From JADJLQ01 sp044227925 (GTDB lineage Bacteria; Bacteroidota; Bacteroidia; Chitinophagales; Saprospiraceae), in assembly GCA_044227925.1 (NCBI GenBank), contig JBGAVW010000005.1:62001-126000 (forward strand): a stretch of DNA of 64,000 nucleotides, written 5' to 3'. Made by a program: the position numbers and the translations under genes. This document shows positions 42,263 through 51,910 of the stretch, piece after piece. The notes beneath the pieces are model-generated. The model was not told the DNA's origin and ran no database searches. It saw nothing but the letters and a program-made list of their open reading frames with translations. Position 1 is the first letter of the stretch, and each line of letters begins with the position of its first letter.

Positions 42263-42442
42263 GAAAATCTAGGGCTTAAAAATATTCATATTATTGCATA
42301 TCATCATATTTCCTTTTTTCAATATTTAACAATTATCAGGCATGAATACTTAAACGTTGAAACTGAGCAATTAATGATGCCATTTGTACAATTTAGTTAA
42401 ATCTGAATATTTCAGGTCGTAATTATTTCAATACCAATTTAC

Positions 42443-42450
42443 TACATTTG
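42443..42450 (+). promoter_or_regulatory. Candidate -7 box for lysS
   Basis: TACATTTG matches TAnnTTTG, 19 bp before the lysS ATG, giving a start near 42457. The upstream TTTG element is not clear. Confidence 0.45.
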
Positions 42451-42469
42451 TGCAGCCAGATATATATAA

Positions 42470-43972
42470 ATGTCTTTAATATTGACCGAACAAGAACAAA
42501 TCCGTCGCCAGACCTTGGCAGAAATCCGCCAGTCGGGCATTGATCCTTACCCGGCTGCAGCTTTTGATCTCAGCCATTATTCAGTAGATATTCTTAGCCA
42601 ATTTGAGCAAAATCCGGATGCCATCCTGAATGTGTCCGTTGCCGGACGCATAATGATGAAAAGATCTATGGGCAAGGCAGCTTTTGCAGAACTCATGGAC
42701 ACTAAGGGCCGCATTCAGATTTACCTCAAAAAAGATGAGTTAGCTGAAGTATATGACCCCCTTTTTACCAAGATGATTGACCTGGGTGATTTTGTAGGGG
42801 TTACAGGATATGTGTTTAGGACAAAGATGGGGGAGATCACCATTCATGTAAAAACATTTCAACTCCTGTCCAAGTCCCTCAAGCCACTCCCCGTGGTAAA
42901 AACGGATGCCGAAGGCCAGGTGCATGATGCATTTGTAGATCCTGAACTGCGGTACCGTATGCGATACGTGGATCTGTTGGTGAATACTCATGTAAAAGAT
43001 ATTTTTATCAAACGATCCAAACTGGTGAGCACCATGCGTTCATTTTTTAATTCAAAAGGATGGATGGAAGTGGAGACTCCGGTATTGCAATCCATACATG
43101 GAGGGGCAGCAGCCAGACCGTTTAGTACCCATCACAATACATTGGATATTCCTTTGTTTTTACGCATAGCTAATGAACTCTACCTTAAGAGGTTGATAGT
43201 CGGTGGATTTGAAGGAGTATACGAGATAGGGAAAATGTTTCGCAATGAAGGTATGGATCGGACTCACAATCCGGAATTTACCATGATGGAGATCTATGTA
43301 GCCTATAAAGACTACCTCTGGATGATGGAAATGGTGGAGAGCCTCATCGAAAAAATTTGCCTGGAATTGCACGGAACTACTGAAATAAAATTCGGCGAGC
43401 ACATATTGAGCTTCAAAGGCCCCTTTAGAAGGTTGAGCATGCATGATTCTATCAAAGAATATACCGGTGTAGATATTGCCCCTATGAATGAAACCGAACT
43501 CCGAAACCAGTGCAAAGAATGGCATATCCAGGTAGATGCAACCATGGGTATCGGAAAACTCACAGATGAAATATTTGGTGCAAAAGTAGAGCACCATCTC
43601 ATCCAACCTACGTACATAATAGATCACCCAATGGAAATGTCGCCCCTGGCAAAAAAGCACCGATCCAAACCGGGATTGGTAGAAAGATTCGAACTGTTTG
43701 TATGTGGTAAAGAAATAGCTAATGCGTACTCAGAATTAAATGATCCGATAGACCAAAGGGAAAGGTTTGTAGATCAATTAAAACTTGCTGACAGGGGAGA
43801 TGAAGAAGCAATGGCCCTGGATGAAGATTTTTTACGATCACTAGAGTATGGAATGCCCCCTACCTCCGGATTAGGTATAGGCATAGACAGGCTGGTAATG
43901 CTCATGACAAACCAGGCTTCTATACAGGAAGTTTTATTTTTCCCGCAAATGAAACCAGAAAAACAGGCCTGA
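42470..43972 (+). CDS. lysS: Lysyl-tRNA synthetase, class II
   Basis: Charges tRNA-Lys. The 500-residue class II enzyme has the N-terminal OB-fold anticodon domain (about 50-145; VSVAGRIMMKRSMGKAAFAEL), class motif 1 (GWMEVETPVLQ), motif 2 (YEIGKMFRNEGMDRTHNPEFTMMEIY) and motif 3 (SGLGIGIDRLVMLM, about 465-478). The family tail IQEVLFFPQMKPE is intact. It is a single gene, divergent from the giant T9SS gene and followed by an unrelated metallopeptidase after about 150 bp. Confidence 0.97.
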   Translation: MSLILTEQEQIRRQTLAEIRQSGIDPYPAAAFDLSHYSVDILSQFEQNPDAILNVSVAGRIMMKRSMGKAAFAELMDTKGRIQIYLKKDELAEVYDPLFTKMIDLGDFVGVTGYVFRTKMGEITIHVKTFQLLSKSLKPLPVVKTDAEGQVHDAFVDPELRYRMRYVDLLVNTHVKDIFIKRSKLVSTMRSFFNSKGWMEVETPVLQSIHGGAAARPFSTHHNTLDIPLFLRIANELYLKRLIVGGFEGVYEIGKMFRNEGMDRTHNPEFTMMEIYVAYKDYLWMMEMVESLIEKICLELHGTTEIKFGEHILSFKGPFRRLSMHDSIKEYTGVDIAPMNETELRNQCKEWHIQVDATMGIGKLTDEIFGAKVEHHLIQPTYIIDHPMEMSPLAKKHRSKPGLVERFELFVCGKEIANAYSELNDPIDQRERFVDQLKLADRGDEEAMALDEDFLRSLEYGMPPTSGLGIGIDRLVMLMTNQASIQEVLFFPQMKPEKQA

Positions 43973-44125
43973 AAGCTATAAAAATAGAAATGAATTTTAT
44001 ACTTTGCAGCCAATCAGAACAATAATCGAACGTATAGTGAATAACGCCTGAAAAACCAATAACCGACTGAGAAAGAGGTAGTAAGATTATTAAATTTAAA
44101 GATTTAAGAAGTGAAGTGTACTAAA

Positions 44126-47100
44126 ATGAAATGGTTAAAGCTAGGATCTTTATGCTTTACCTTGATGTGCATCACTTTGGCATACAGCCAGAGTCCCGTA
44201 AAATTATTTACTGTAGACAGGGCACAAGAACTGAATTGGAGAGCCTTACGGTCCAAAACCAATGTAAGAGTATTTAATTATGATGCCACAACGTATGCTG
44301 CAATAAAAGCAGAAAGACCCGCTTTACTCAATTTGATTGTGCCTGCACTCGATGGAAATGAACAGGAATTAGAACTTATAGAAAATAATGTATTTAGTCC
44401 GGGATTTAAACTTACCAATGAAAAAGGAGAAGAAGTACCCTATACTCCCGGCTTGTTTTATAAAGGGAAAATAAAAGGCGATGATAAATCTTTTGTAACG
44501 ATTAGTTTATTTGATAATGAGGTAATGGGAATAATCGCCCGTGAAAATCTGAGTCAGCAAGTAATAGGCAAAAGTAATGCATTGCGTAGCAATAGCTTTA
44601 TGTTGGTGGATCAGGCCGATATGGATAATCCGGGTTTCACATGCCTTACTGAGGAATTACCTCAATGGCCCAACCAGGTAAAAGTGATCAATGAGGGGCT
44701 GCGCAGTTCATTTGCTAAATGTGTGGATGTTTTCTTTGAAATAGGTAACAGTATCTATACTTTTAAAGGCAATAGTGTAACCGGAGCAGCGGATTTCGTT
44801 TCCGGACTTTTCAATGGAACATCTTCGATCTATTCAAATGAGAGCATATCAACGAGCATTTCTCAAATGAGAGTTTGGACAGCTGTCGAACCGTACTCAG
44901 GATTAGGCTTCAGCAGTTCAATAGGTAATTTTAATGGAGATTTGGCACATTATGTAAAGATGGCTACAGGTAGCGGGGCATCCGGTGTCGCTTATTTGCC
45001 TGGCCTTTGTGGTTCAAGTTATGCATATAGCGAATTATTCACTACAGGTGCGTCGTATCCGTCTTATTCCTGGAATGTAAATGTAATCACTCACGAAATG
45101 GGTCACAATCTTGGATCACCTCATACCCAATCATGCTCATGGCCGGGTGGCGCAATAGATGGATGTTATGATCCGGAAGGCTCGTGTGCCAAAGGACCAA
45201 TACCTGCAGCAGGTAAGGGAACCATAATGTCGTATTGTCATCTTACTAGTGTAGGAATAAATTTTGCGAATGGCTTTGGACCTTTGCCAGGAGCTAAAAT
45301 CAGGGATGTTGTGAACAGTGCAGGCTGTATTTCGGATTGTAGCGGCGATGGTGGGACCATTACAGGAGGTGGTACTACTCCGCCACCCCCCCCTCCAACT
45401 TCGTCTGCAGATTTGCGGGTAAATTCGATATCGTGTAATCCGTCTTCAATTACTGCGGTTACCCAAACTTTTACATTAAGTTATTCTATAGCTAATGGAG
45501 GCACGGCTACAGCTGGGGCATCTACAGCCAGATCCTATTTTTCATTGAATACTACAGTATCCAATGATGATCAGAATTTGGGCGACGCAAGTATACCTTC
45601 ACTTTCCACTACTGCGATAGCCACAGGATCCTTGAATCTCCAAATGGCAAATAACGCAACGAGTGGAACCTATTATTTAATAGTATGTGCAGACATTAAT
45701 AATGGGGTTGCCGAGTCAAATGAAACAAATAATTGCAGTGTTACCACTATTACGTTGACCTTACCGGGCTCTAATCCACCACCACCGCCACCTCCCCCTG
45801 CTCCTACTTTTCCTGATTTAGCGTTAGAAATTTCTTCTTCCATACCGAATAGTGTTTCACCGGGGATTCAGATTCCACTTTCAGGTACGATTACCAATAT
45901 TGGGAATGGCACGGCATCCGCATCTGTTTTACAGGCCGTATTGTCTACGGATAATTCGATTTCAGCAGGTGATATTGGATTATATCAGAGCAATATCACA
46001 GCACTCTCTCCGGGTGCCAAGTCTGTATTGGGAGGGACTATGATTCTTCCTTCATCATTGACAGCAAGCAATTATTATCTGATTATTTGCGCCGATGCAG
46101 AAGGCAGTGTAATTGAGTCCAGTGAGAATAATAATTGTACTTCATACGTGTTGAATGTAAATATTCCAAAACCTGAACTGAATATTATTGGTTTAAAATT
46201 GTCTCAAAATCCAGTCCCCGTAAATACTCCTTTTGCGGTAAATTTCACTACCAGTAATTCAGGGTCAGATCAGGCTGATCTCAGTACTACAGGGGTTTAT
46301 TTATCTACCAATGCCACACTGGATAATAGTGATCCATTGCTGGGCTCGGTTAATTTGCCATCCCTGCCTGCAACTGCTAACCGGGCTGATCAACTAAATA
46401 TTAATACAAAAATAAATCCTGGAAATTATTTCATCATTGTATGCGCTGATTCCCGAAGCCAGATCGCTGAAACGAATGAAACAAATAATTGCAGCAGTAT
46501 AGCATTGACAGTGACTAATCCATTGCCTGATCTTGTAATTGAATCAATAGATTACCCGACACAGCTGTACATAGGCGAAGGCAGCATGTATTCAATTAAT
46601 ATTAAAATTAAGAACTCAGGTGCTAAAAAATCGGAGCCAACCAGCGGTTATTTAAAATTAGGCCCTAATGCCAATGAAAGCGGATCGGCCTTGCTGGCAG
46701 CATTCAATATTCCGGCTTTGGAAATAAATCAATCCTACGACACAACAGTACTGTACGGCGGTCAGTTTGAAACCGTAACGGGCAATAAATTTTTTATAAC
46801 CTGTGTAGATCAGGTAAATAAAATTACGGAATCAAATGAAAATAATAATTGCAGGGTAGATGGTACATCGGTGATAGTGCCTGTGGCAGATTTGTATAAT
46901 ATCACCGCAGTATCATACAATGAATCCTTCGGGCGAGGGGGTAAAATAAAAGTACCATTTAAAATGACCAACATCGGCACTAAAAAATCCGATACGATGG
47001 TTGTGGAATATTATTTGTCTACAAAAGCAATGCTTAAATCAGGGAACCCATCCTTATACCTGGATACCATCAGGCTGAGGTTGAATCCTGGCGACACGTT

Positions 47101-48955
47101 TTTTAAAATGACTGAAGTCCGCATACCCACGAATGTAGGGGTCGGGTCATATTATATTAACCTTTGTATTGATTATAATTACAAGACTAAAGAAATCACA
47201 AAAAACAATAATTGTCAGAGTGTACGTATTTCAATCAGGGATCCGAAACCTGATCTTATAATAAACTCCATCAGCCTGGCAGATACGGCATTGGTTTACG
47301 GTAAAACGAATAAAATCAATTTGTCTATAGCTAATATCGGAGAAGCGGTAGCGGTAAATAGTACCACACAAATCTGGTATAGAGGTGGCACTAAAAAAGA
47401 TAGTGTAATTATTGGAGAAATTTTTATAGACAGCCTTAAAGCTGAAAAATCACTGGATACCCAGATAATATTTAATCCGATTTCCAGTCTGGCAGATAGT
47501 ACCATATACTTTACAGCTAATGCGGATGCCTTATCTGTAGTCGCTGAATCAAAAGAAACAAATAACGCGAAATCATTCAGTGTAGTGCCCCCAAAGAAAA
47601 TGCCTGATATTTATATAGCTGACTTGGTTTCACCTCCATATTGGGAATCCGAAGAAGAATATGAGATAAGCTACAGCCTGAAGAACCTGGGATTAAATGG
47701 TACTGGTGATTTTTCAATATTGTATGTGATTAAAGATACCACCGGCAGTAAATTACTATCAAAAGTGGTGAATTATGTTTCTGTAGCAGCAGGAGATTCC
47801 AGTTTGGTAAATACTAAACTAAAATTGCCTATCGATATCATATCAGGAATGTATACTTTGGATATCATAGCTGACAGTGAAAACAAAGTCGAGGAAACGG
47901 ATGAAACAAATAATAGCCTGGGGGTACAGATTGGGTTTACTCAGAAGCAAGCTGATATTGAAATCATGAGTTTGACTACACAAGATACCATTCATAAGGG
48001 GTCTACTGCTACAGTTAAAGTCAGTGTGATGAATAAAGGAAATTGGGTATCTATACCGTTACAGGATGAATTGGATTTGACAAGTGAAAAGTCGTTGACT
48101 AAGGATGCCCTGGTTTTAAATAAAATTAGTGTGCCTGCCTTGGCCCCTGGTGAATCAAGGGACATTGATGTACGTATTACCATTCCTGATAAAATAGCTA
48201 CAAGTACGTATTTTATTCAGCTGCAATTGGACGCCGATGAGAAACTGGTAGAGCTCAATGAAAGCAATAATAGTTCGAGTTTTGAAATAGTAGTACCCAA
48301 TAAAAAGGCTGATTTAAAACATGCAGGTCTGGTATTGGAGCATGGCACTATGTATCAGGGTGATTCCATGCACATTCAGCAGTTTATTCGCAATATAGGT
48401 GAGACTCCTTCCGGAGAATATGACCTTTCAGTTTATATAAAGAAAAATCTTTCTGATGCAGAGCCGATTGTCTTGTTTGAATTTATGGCTCATGGGCAAG
48501 GCATATTACCAGATTTGAGCTCCGAATTCACATCAGCGATGAAACTGCCGGATTCAATCCAAGCAGGTGTATACTACCTTATCGCATGTGTAGATCCTCA
48601 GGGAAAAGTAGATGAATTGACTAAATCAAATAATTGCGGACAGATTATAATTACTATTGAGAAAAAAGCAAGTCTTACTACATCTGTACATAAAAAAGTT
48701 TTATTTGAAACAACTTTAGTATATCCCAATCCTGCAACCAATGTATTAAATGTCAATGCCACATTTAAAGAGACAGCGGGCAAGACAAAAGTAGATATCA
48801 AAGACTATATGGGTAGGATAGTATCTACAGCTTCAGTGTATTCGGGTAAGAATTTGAATTATCAGCACGATATCAGCAGATTGCATTCAGGTTGGTACGT
48901 AATTGAATTCAATTCAGACAAGGGTTCCTGGAGACAACCTTTTTTGAAATTTTAA
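44126..48955 (+). CDS. T9SS-secreted reprolysin-type metallopeptidase with nine CARDB repeats
   Basis: About 1609 residues. A signal peptide (MKWLKLGSLCFTLMCITLAYS) leads into a pro-region (about 25-190), then an M12B-like catalytic domain with the zinc motif HEMGHNLGSPH (323-333). Two polyproline linkers follow, and nine CARDB-type beta repeats from about 430 to 1515; most end in an ESNETNNC-like turn. The last 80 residues (VYPNPATNVLNVNA...GWYVIEFNSDKGSWRQPFLKF) are a T9SS type A sorting domain. It is likely a surface or released protease; the repeats may bind substrate or wall. I start at the ATG at 44126; a GTG five codons earlier is less likely. A strong terminator follows. Confidence 0.9.
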   Translation: MKWLKLGSLCFTLMCITLAYSQSPVKLFTVDRAQELNWRALRSKTNVRVFNYDATTYAAIKAERPALLNLIVPALDGNEQELELIENNVFSPGFKLTNEKGEEVPYTPGLFYKGKIKGDDKSFVTISLFDNEVMGIIARENLSQQVIGKSNALRSNSFMLVDQADMDNPGFTCLTEELPQWPNQVKVINEGLRSSFAKCVDVFFEIGNSIYTFKGNSVTGAADFVSGLFNGTSSIYSNESISTSISQMRVWTAVEPYSGLGFSSSIGNFNGDLAHYVKMATGSGASGVAYLPGLCGSSYAYSELFTTGASYPSYSWNVNVITHEMGHNLGSPHTQSCSWPGGAIDGCYDPEGSCAKGPIPAAGKGTIMSYCHLTSVGINFANGFGPLPGAKIRDVVNSAGCISDCSGDGGTITGGGTTPPPPPPTSSADLRVNSISCNPSSITAVTQTFTLSYSIANGGTATAGASTARSYFSLNTTVSNDDQNLGDASIPSLSTTAIATGSLNLQMANNATSGTYYLIVCADINNGVAESNETNNCSVTTITLTLPGSNPPPPPPPPAPTFPDLALEISSSIPNSVSPGIQIPLSGTITNIGNGTASASVLQAVLSTDNSISAGDIGLYQSNITALSPGAKSVLGGTMILPSSLTASNYYLIICADAEGSVIESSENNNCTSYVLNVNIPKPELNIIGLKLSQNPVPVNTPFAVNFTTSNSGSDQADLSTTGVYLSTNATLDNSDPLLGSVNLPSLPATANRADQLNINTKINPGNYFIIVCADSRSQIAETNETNNCSSIALTVTNPLPDLVIESIDYPTQLYIGEGSMYSINIKIKNSGAKKSEPTSGYLKLGPNANESGSALLAAFNIPALEINQSYDTTVLYGGQFETVTGNKFFITCVDQVNKITESNENNNCRVDGTSVIVPVADLYNITAVSYNESFGRGGKIKVPFKMTNIGTKKSDTMVVEYYLSTKAMLKSGNPSLYLDTIRLRLNPGDTFFKMTEVRIPTNVGVGSYYINLCIDYNYKTKEITKNNNCQSVRISIRDPKPDLIINSISLADTALVYGKTNKINLSIANIGEAVAVNSTTQIWYRGGTKKDSVIIGEIFIDSLKAEKSLDTQIIFNPISSLADSTIYFTANADALSVVAESKETNNAKSFSVVPPKKMPDIYIADLVSPPYWESEEEYEISYSLKNLGLNGTGDFSILYVIKDTTGSKLLSKVVNYVSVAAGDSSLVNTKLKLPIDIISGMYTLDIIADSENKVEETDETNNSLGVQIGFTQKQADIEIMSLTTQDTIHKGSTATVKVSVMNKGNWVSIPLQDELDLTSEKSLTKDALVLNKISVPALAPGESRDIDVRITIPDKIATSTYFIQLQLDADEKLVELNESNNSSSFEIVVPNKKADLKHAGLVLEHGTMYQGDSMHIQQFIRNIGETPSGEYDLSVYIKKNLSDAEPIVLFEFMAHGQGILPDLSSEFTSAMKLPDSIQAGVYYLIACVDPQGKVDELTKSNNCGQIIITIEKKASLTTSVHKKVLFETTLVYPNPATNVLNVNATFKETAGKTKVDIKDYMGRIVSTASVYSGKNLNYQHDISRLHSGWYVIEFNSDKGSWRQPFLKF

Positions 48956-48972
48956 AGATGAATTAAATAAAC

Positions 48973-49012
48973 AAAAGGAGATTGACCATAATATGATGGT
49001 CAATCTCCTTTT
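48973..49012. terminator. Strong terminator after the metallopeptidase
   Basis: A perfect 17-bp stem (48973-48989 with 48996-49012) with a six-base loop, starting AAAA and ending TTTT, so it could act on both strands. It ends only 7 bp before the ATG of the SET-domain gene. Confidence 0.88.
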
Positions 49013-49019
49013 AATTTGT

Positions 49020-49403
49020 ATGAAAGCACTGCCTCATCTGTACATTACCCATACTATTGCAAAAGGGAGGGGAGTATTTACGGGATTAGATATACCTGCA
49101 GGTAGCCTTATCGAGATTTGTCCATTAATACTTATCCCTGTTTCACAGACGCCATTAATAGATCAGACAGAGATATACAATTATTATTTTAAATGGGACC
49201 AAGAGTATCTAGCCTTAGCGCTGGGCTTTGGTTCCATTTACAATCATAGCGAAAAACCGAATGCAAGGGTAATCTATGATTTCGATACCCAGGAAATTCA
49301 AATCGAATCTATTCTCGATATCAATGCAGGTGATGAAATCACCATTCATTACCTCGATGAAGAGGATCCAAATCATACACTATGGTTTGAGAATAACGAG
49401 TGA
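49020..49403 (+). CDS. SET-domain protein
   Basis: A 127-residue protein that is essentially one SET domain, the fold of lysine methyltransferases. Visible elements are the N-terminal GRGVFT (16-21), the knot-forming YNHSEKPNA (74-82; Asn75 and His76 in the S-adenosylmethionine-binding motif) and DEITIHYLDE (105-114) with the catalytic-type tyrosine Tyr111. Bacterial stand-alone SET proteins are known but their substrates are mostly unknown. I start at 49020 because an in-frame ATG at 48993 falls in the loop of the terminator hairpin and adds nothing conserved. No promoter fits in the 7-bp gap. Confidence 0.8.
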   Translation: MKALPHLYITHTIAKGRGVFTGLDIPAGSLIEICPLILIPVSQTPLIDQTEIYNYYFKWDQEYLALALGFGSIYNHSEKPNARVIYDFDTQEIQIESILDINAGDEITIHYLDEEDPNHTLWFENNE

Positions 49404-49443
49404 TAATTTTTTTGTAAGTTTATTTCCAATACGTTGAAAAATC

Positions 49444-50775
49444 ATGAAAAGAATTACATTTTTCATTATAGCCTTATGTATTCAGCATGCCTATGGCCAA
49501 TCATTGAAGGCTTTGGTAGGAGGCACCTTAATAGATGGCTTTGGTGGTAAACCTGTTCAAAATAGCGTCATTATCATCGAGGGGCAGCGGATTAAGGCAA
49601 TAGGGCATCAGGGGAATACGCCCATACCGGCTAATGCTGAAATTATTAGTACCGAAGGCATGTCTGTACTGCCTGGATTGTGGGATATGCATGTGCATCT
49701 TATGATCAATGGCCATAGTGATTATACTCATTGGGATAAAAAATATTTACCGGTACTGAAAGAGGTGATCATGCCCTCTTCAGCGCATCAGCTGTTGATG
49801 GCTGGTGTGACCAGTGCCCGTGATTTAGGTGCACCATTGGAAGCAAGTATTGCAGTACGGGATCGGATAAATAAAGGTGAAATACCCGGCCCTACCATGT
49901 ATATGTCAGGACCATTTTTACAACATGAACCATACCCGGGCACTGAAGCATTCCGATGGGGAATTAAAGGGGTTGCTGATGCCAGAGCCAAAGTCCAACA
50001 ACTGGCCAAGGCAGGCGTAAATTGTATAAAATTAATTGACCAGGATTGGATGACTATGGAAGAAGTGCTTGCTATAGTAGATGAAGCGCATAAAAATAAA
50101 TTACCCGTGGTGGCCCATTCACATAGACCAGAGGAAATCAGAAGAGGGCTCAAGGCAGGTGTTGATTGCTTTGAACATACAGGGTTGTCTTCAGCCCCCG
50201 AATACCCTGACGATATACTATTGATGTTGAAAGAACGGACAGCTCAGATGGCATTGGGTCCTTTGTTTTGGACACCAACGGTAGAAGGACTATATAATTA
50301 TGAATATATGAGGGATAATCCTGAAGCATTGGATAATACGAGCTGGCATTTGGGATTGCCTGATTCCATTATACAAGATATTAAGGAATCTATACGATAC
50401 CCGGGCAGATTATCTTATTTTCAGCTTAATCCTATCCGCAAGCCGACCCTGGAGAAGAAAATCAATCAACTAAAAAATGCAGGGGCAGTTTTATTGATAG
50501 GTACAGATAGTGGAATACCTATGAAATTTCACAGTCAAAGCACCTGGAATGAATTCGATGTATGGGTGAATAAATTTGGATTTGACCCGATGTATGCCAT
50601 TCGTGCCGCTACCTATTGGCCGGCGGTGGCTATGAAAGTGGATAAAGATTTTGGCACTATTACGGAAGGAAAATATGCTGATATCATTGCAGTAAAAGGA
50701 GATGTATTACGGCATATATCCTTGTTGCAGGATGTGAAAATGGTAATAAAAAAAGGAACAAAAGTAAAAGGTTGA
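49444..50775 (+). CDS. Exported amidohydrolase (imidazolonepropionase-like)
   Basis: A 443-residue metal-dependent hydrolase with a signal peptide (MKRITFFIIALCIQHAYGQ). Motifs include LPGLWDMHVHLM (first metal-site HxH), TSARDLGAP, the lysine-bearing NCIKLIDQDW, VVAHSHRPEEIRRGLKAGVDCFEHT, LLIGTDSGIP and the C-terminal GTITEGKYADIIAVKGD. The group includes imidazolonepropionase-like and prolidase-like enzymes; the substrate cannot be read. It precedes the URO-D-like gene by 3 bp, so the two are co-transcribed, and shares little with the amidohydrolase at 32592. Confidence 0.87.
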   Translation: MKRITFFIIALCIQHAYGQSLKALVGGTLIDGFGGKPVQNSVIIIEGQRIKAIGHQGNTPIPANAEIISTEGMSVLPGLWDMHVHLMINGHSDYTHWDKKYLPVLKEVIMPSSAHQLLMAGVTSARDLGAPLEASIAVRDRINKGEIPGPTMYMSGPFLQHEPYPGTEAFRWGIKGVADARAKVQQLAKAGVNCIKLIDQDWMTMEEVLAIVDEAHKNKLPVVAHSHRPEEIRRGLKAGVDCFEHTGLSSAPEYPDDILLMLKERTAQMALGPLFWTPTVEGLYNYEYMRDNPEALDNTSWHLGLPDSIIQDIKESIRYPGRLSYFQLNPIRKPTLEKKINQLKNAGAVLLIGTDSGIPMKFHSQSTWNEFDVWVNKFGFDPMYAIRAATYWPAVAMKVDKDFGTITEGKYADIIAVKGDVLRHISLLQDVKMVIKKGTKVKG

Positions 50776-50778
50776 AAA

Positions 50779-51813
50779 ATGAAAAGATCTGAATTTATTA
50801 AGGTTTCGTTGCTCGGCACAGCTGGTCTGGTTTCCTCCATTTCTTGTAAAAATGAAATTAAATCAAAACCGCTTACACTTTCTAAGCGAGACCAAATGAT
50901 GAAATGGTTGGAGGGAGATATACCTGATGGTTATACTCCTGCAGCATTTTTTATTCATTTTGATGATGACCATAAATTAGGTAGAGCAGCAGCAGAAGAA
51001 CATATAAAATATTTTCGTGCCACCAATATGGACTTCGCTAAAATACAGTACGAACAGGAAATGCCGCAGGTGGATTTTATCAAGAAACCGGAGGACTGGG
51101 CCAAGTGGAGTCCACCAGGTATAGAGTTTTATCAGCCACAATTAGAAGCAGTACAGGGGATTTTAAAAGAGCTTAAAAAAGAAGCCCTGGTGATTATGAC
51201 ATTGTATTCGCCATTCATGTCGGCGGGCCATGCAGCAACCAGGGAAGTTTTATTATCCCATATGGAAGAGAACCCGGATGCTGTAAAGCCCGGGCTTGAG
51301 CGAATGGTAGAAAGTCAAATGCTTTTTGTAAACGAATGCATCCGCCTGGGTGTCGATGGGTTTTATATGTCCACGCAAGGGTCAGAGACCAATCAATTAA
51401 CTGATCCTGCTATTTTTACTAAATACATCAAACCCACAGATTTAGTGGCGATGAAAGAAGCTCACTCACGCTGCCCGTTTAATATATTGCACGTATGTGA
51501 TTATAATGCCCCCTATGCCAGTTATGATGCAGTACTCGATTATCCCGGGCAGGTGGTAAACTGCAACCCGAAAACAACATCAACCCTATACTCATGGGCG
51601 CAAATACAAAATATGTTTGGCAGGCCGGTCATGGGTGGACTGGACCGACATGGTTCTATCGCGGATAAAGATTCCGAAAAAATATTTACGGAATTAAATC
51701 AGGTATTGGAACAGGCACCCAAACAATTTATTTTGGGGGCAGATTGTACCCTGCATGGAGATACCGACTGGAAGAGAATCAGATCCATAATCGATAAGGC
51801 TCACAGGGTATAA
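50779..51813 (+). CDS. Exported URO-D-like protein
   Basis: A 344-residue protein with the fold markers of the uroporphyrinogen decarboxylase/corrinoid methyltransferase superfamily: FYMSTQGSE (near 193-201), HSRCPFNILHVCDYNAPY, and the C-terminal barrel segment GRPVMGGLDRHGSI and KQFILGADCTLHGDTDW. The N terminus MKRSEFIKVSLLGTAGLVSSISC looks like a lipoprotein or Tat-like signal, which is odd because family members usually act in the cytosol. It is probably not heme-pathway HemE. It is 3 bp after an exported amidohydrolase and 97 bp before an MFS transporter. Reaction unknown. Confidence 0.75.
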   Translation: MKRSEFIKVSLLGTAGLVSSISCKNEIKSKPLTLSKRDQMMKWLEGDIPDGYTPAAFFIHFDDDHKLGRAAAEEHIKYFRATNMDFAKIQYEQEMPQVDFIKKPEDWAKWSPPGIEFYQPQLEAVQGILKELKKEALVIMTLYSPFMSAGHAATREVLLSHMEENPDAVKPGLERMVESQMLFVNECIRLGVDGFYMSTQGSETNQLTDPAIFTKYIKPTDLVAMKEAHSRCPFNILHVCDYNAPYASYDAVLDYPGQVVNCNPKTTSTLYSWAQIQNMFGRPVMGGLDRHGSIADKDSEKIFTELNQVLEQAPKQFILGADCTLHGDTDWKRIRSIIDKAHRV

Positions 51814-51910
51814 AAATCCATCTGGAGTATCTTTTAAAAATGAAAATTTCTCCGGTTTTAAATAGGTACAGATTAAATTTTTGATGTAGTTTTATTTTAA
51901 AAAAGTGAGT

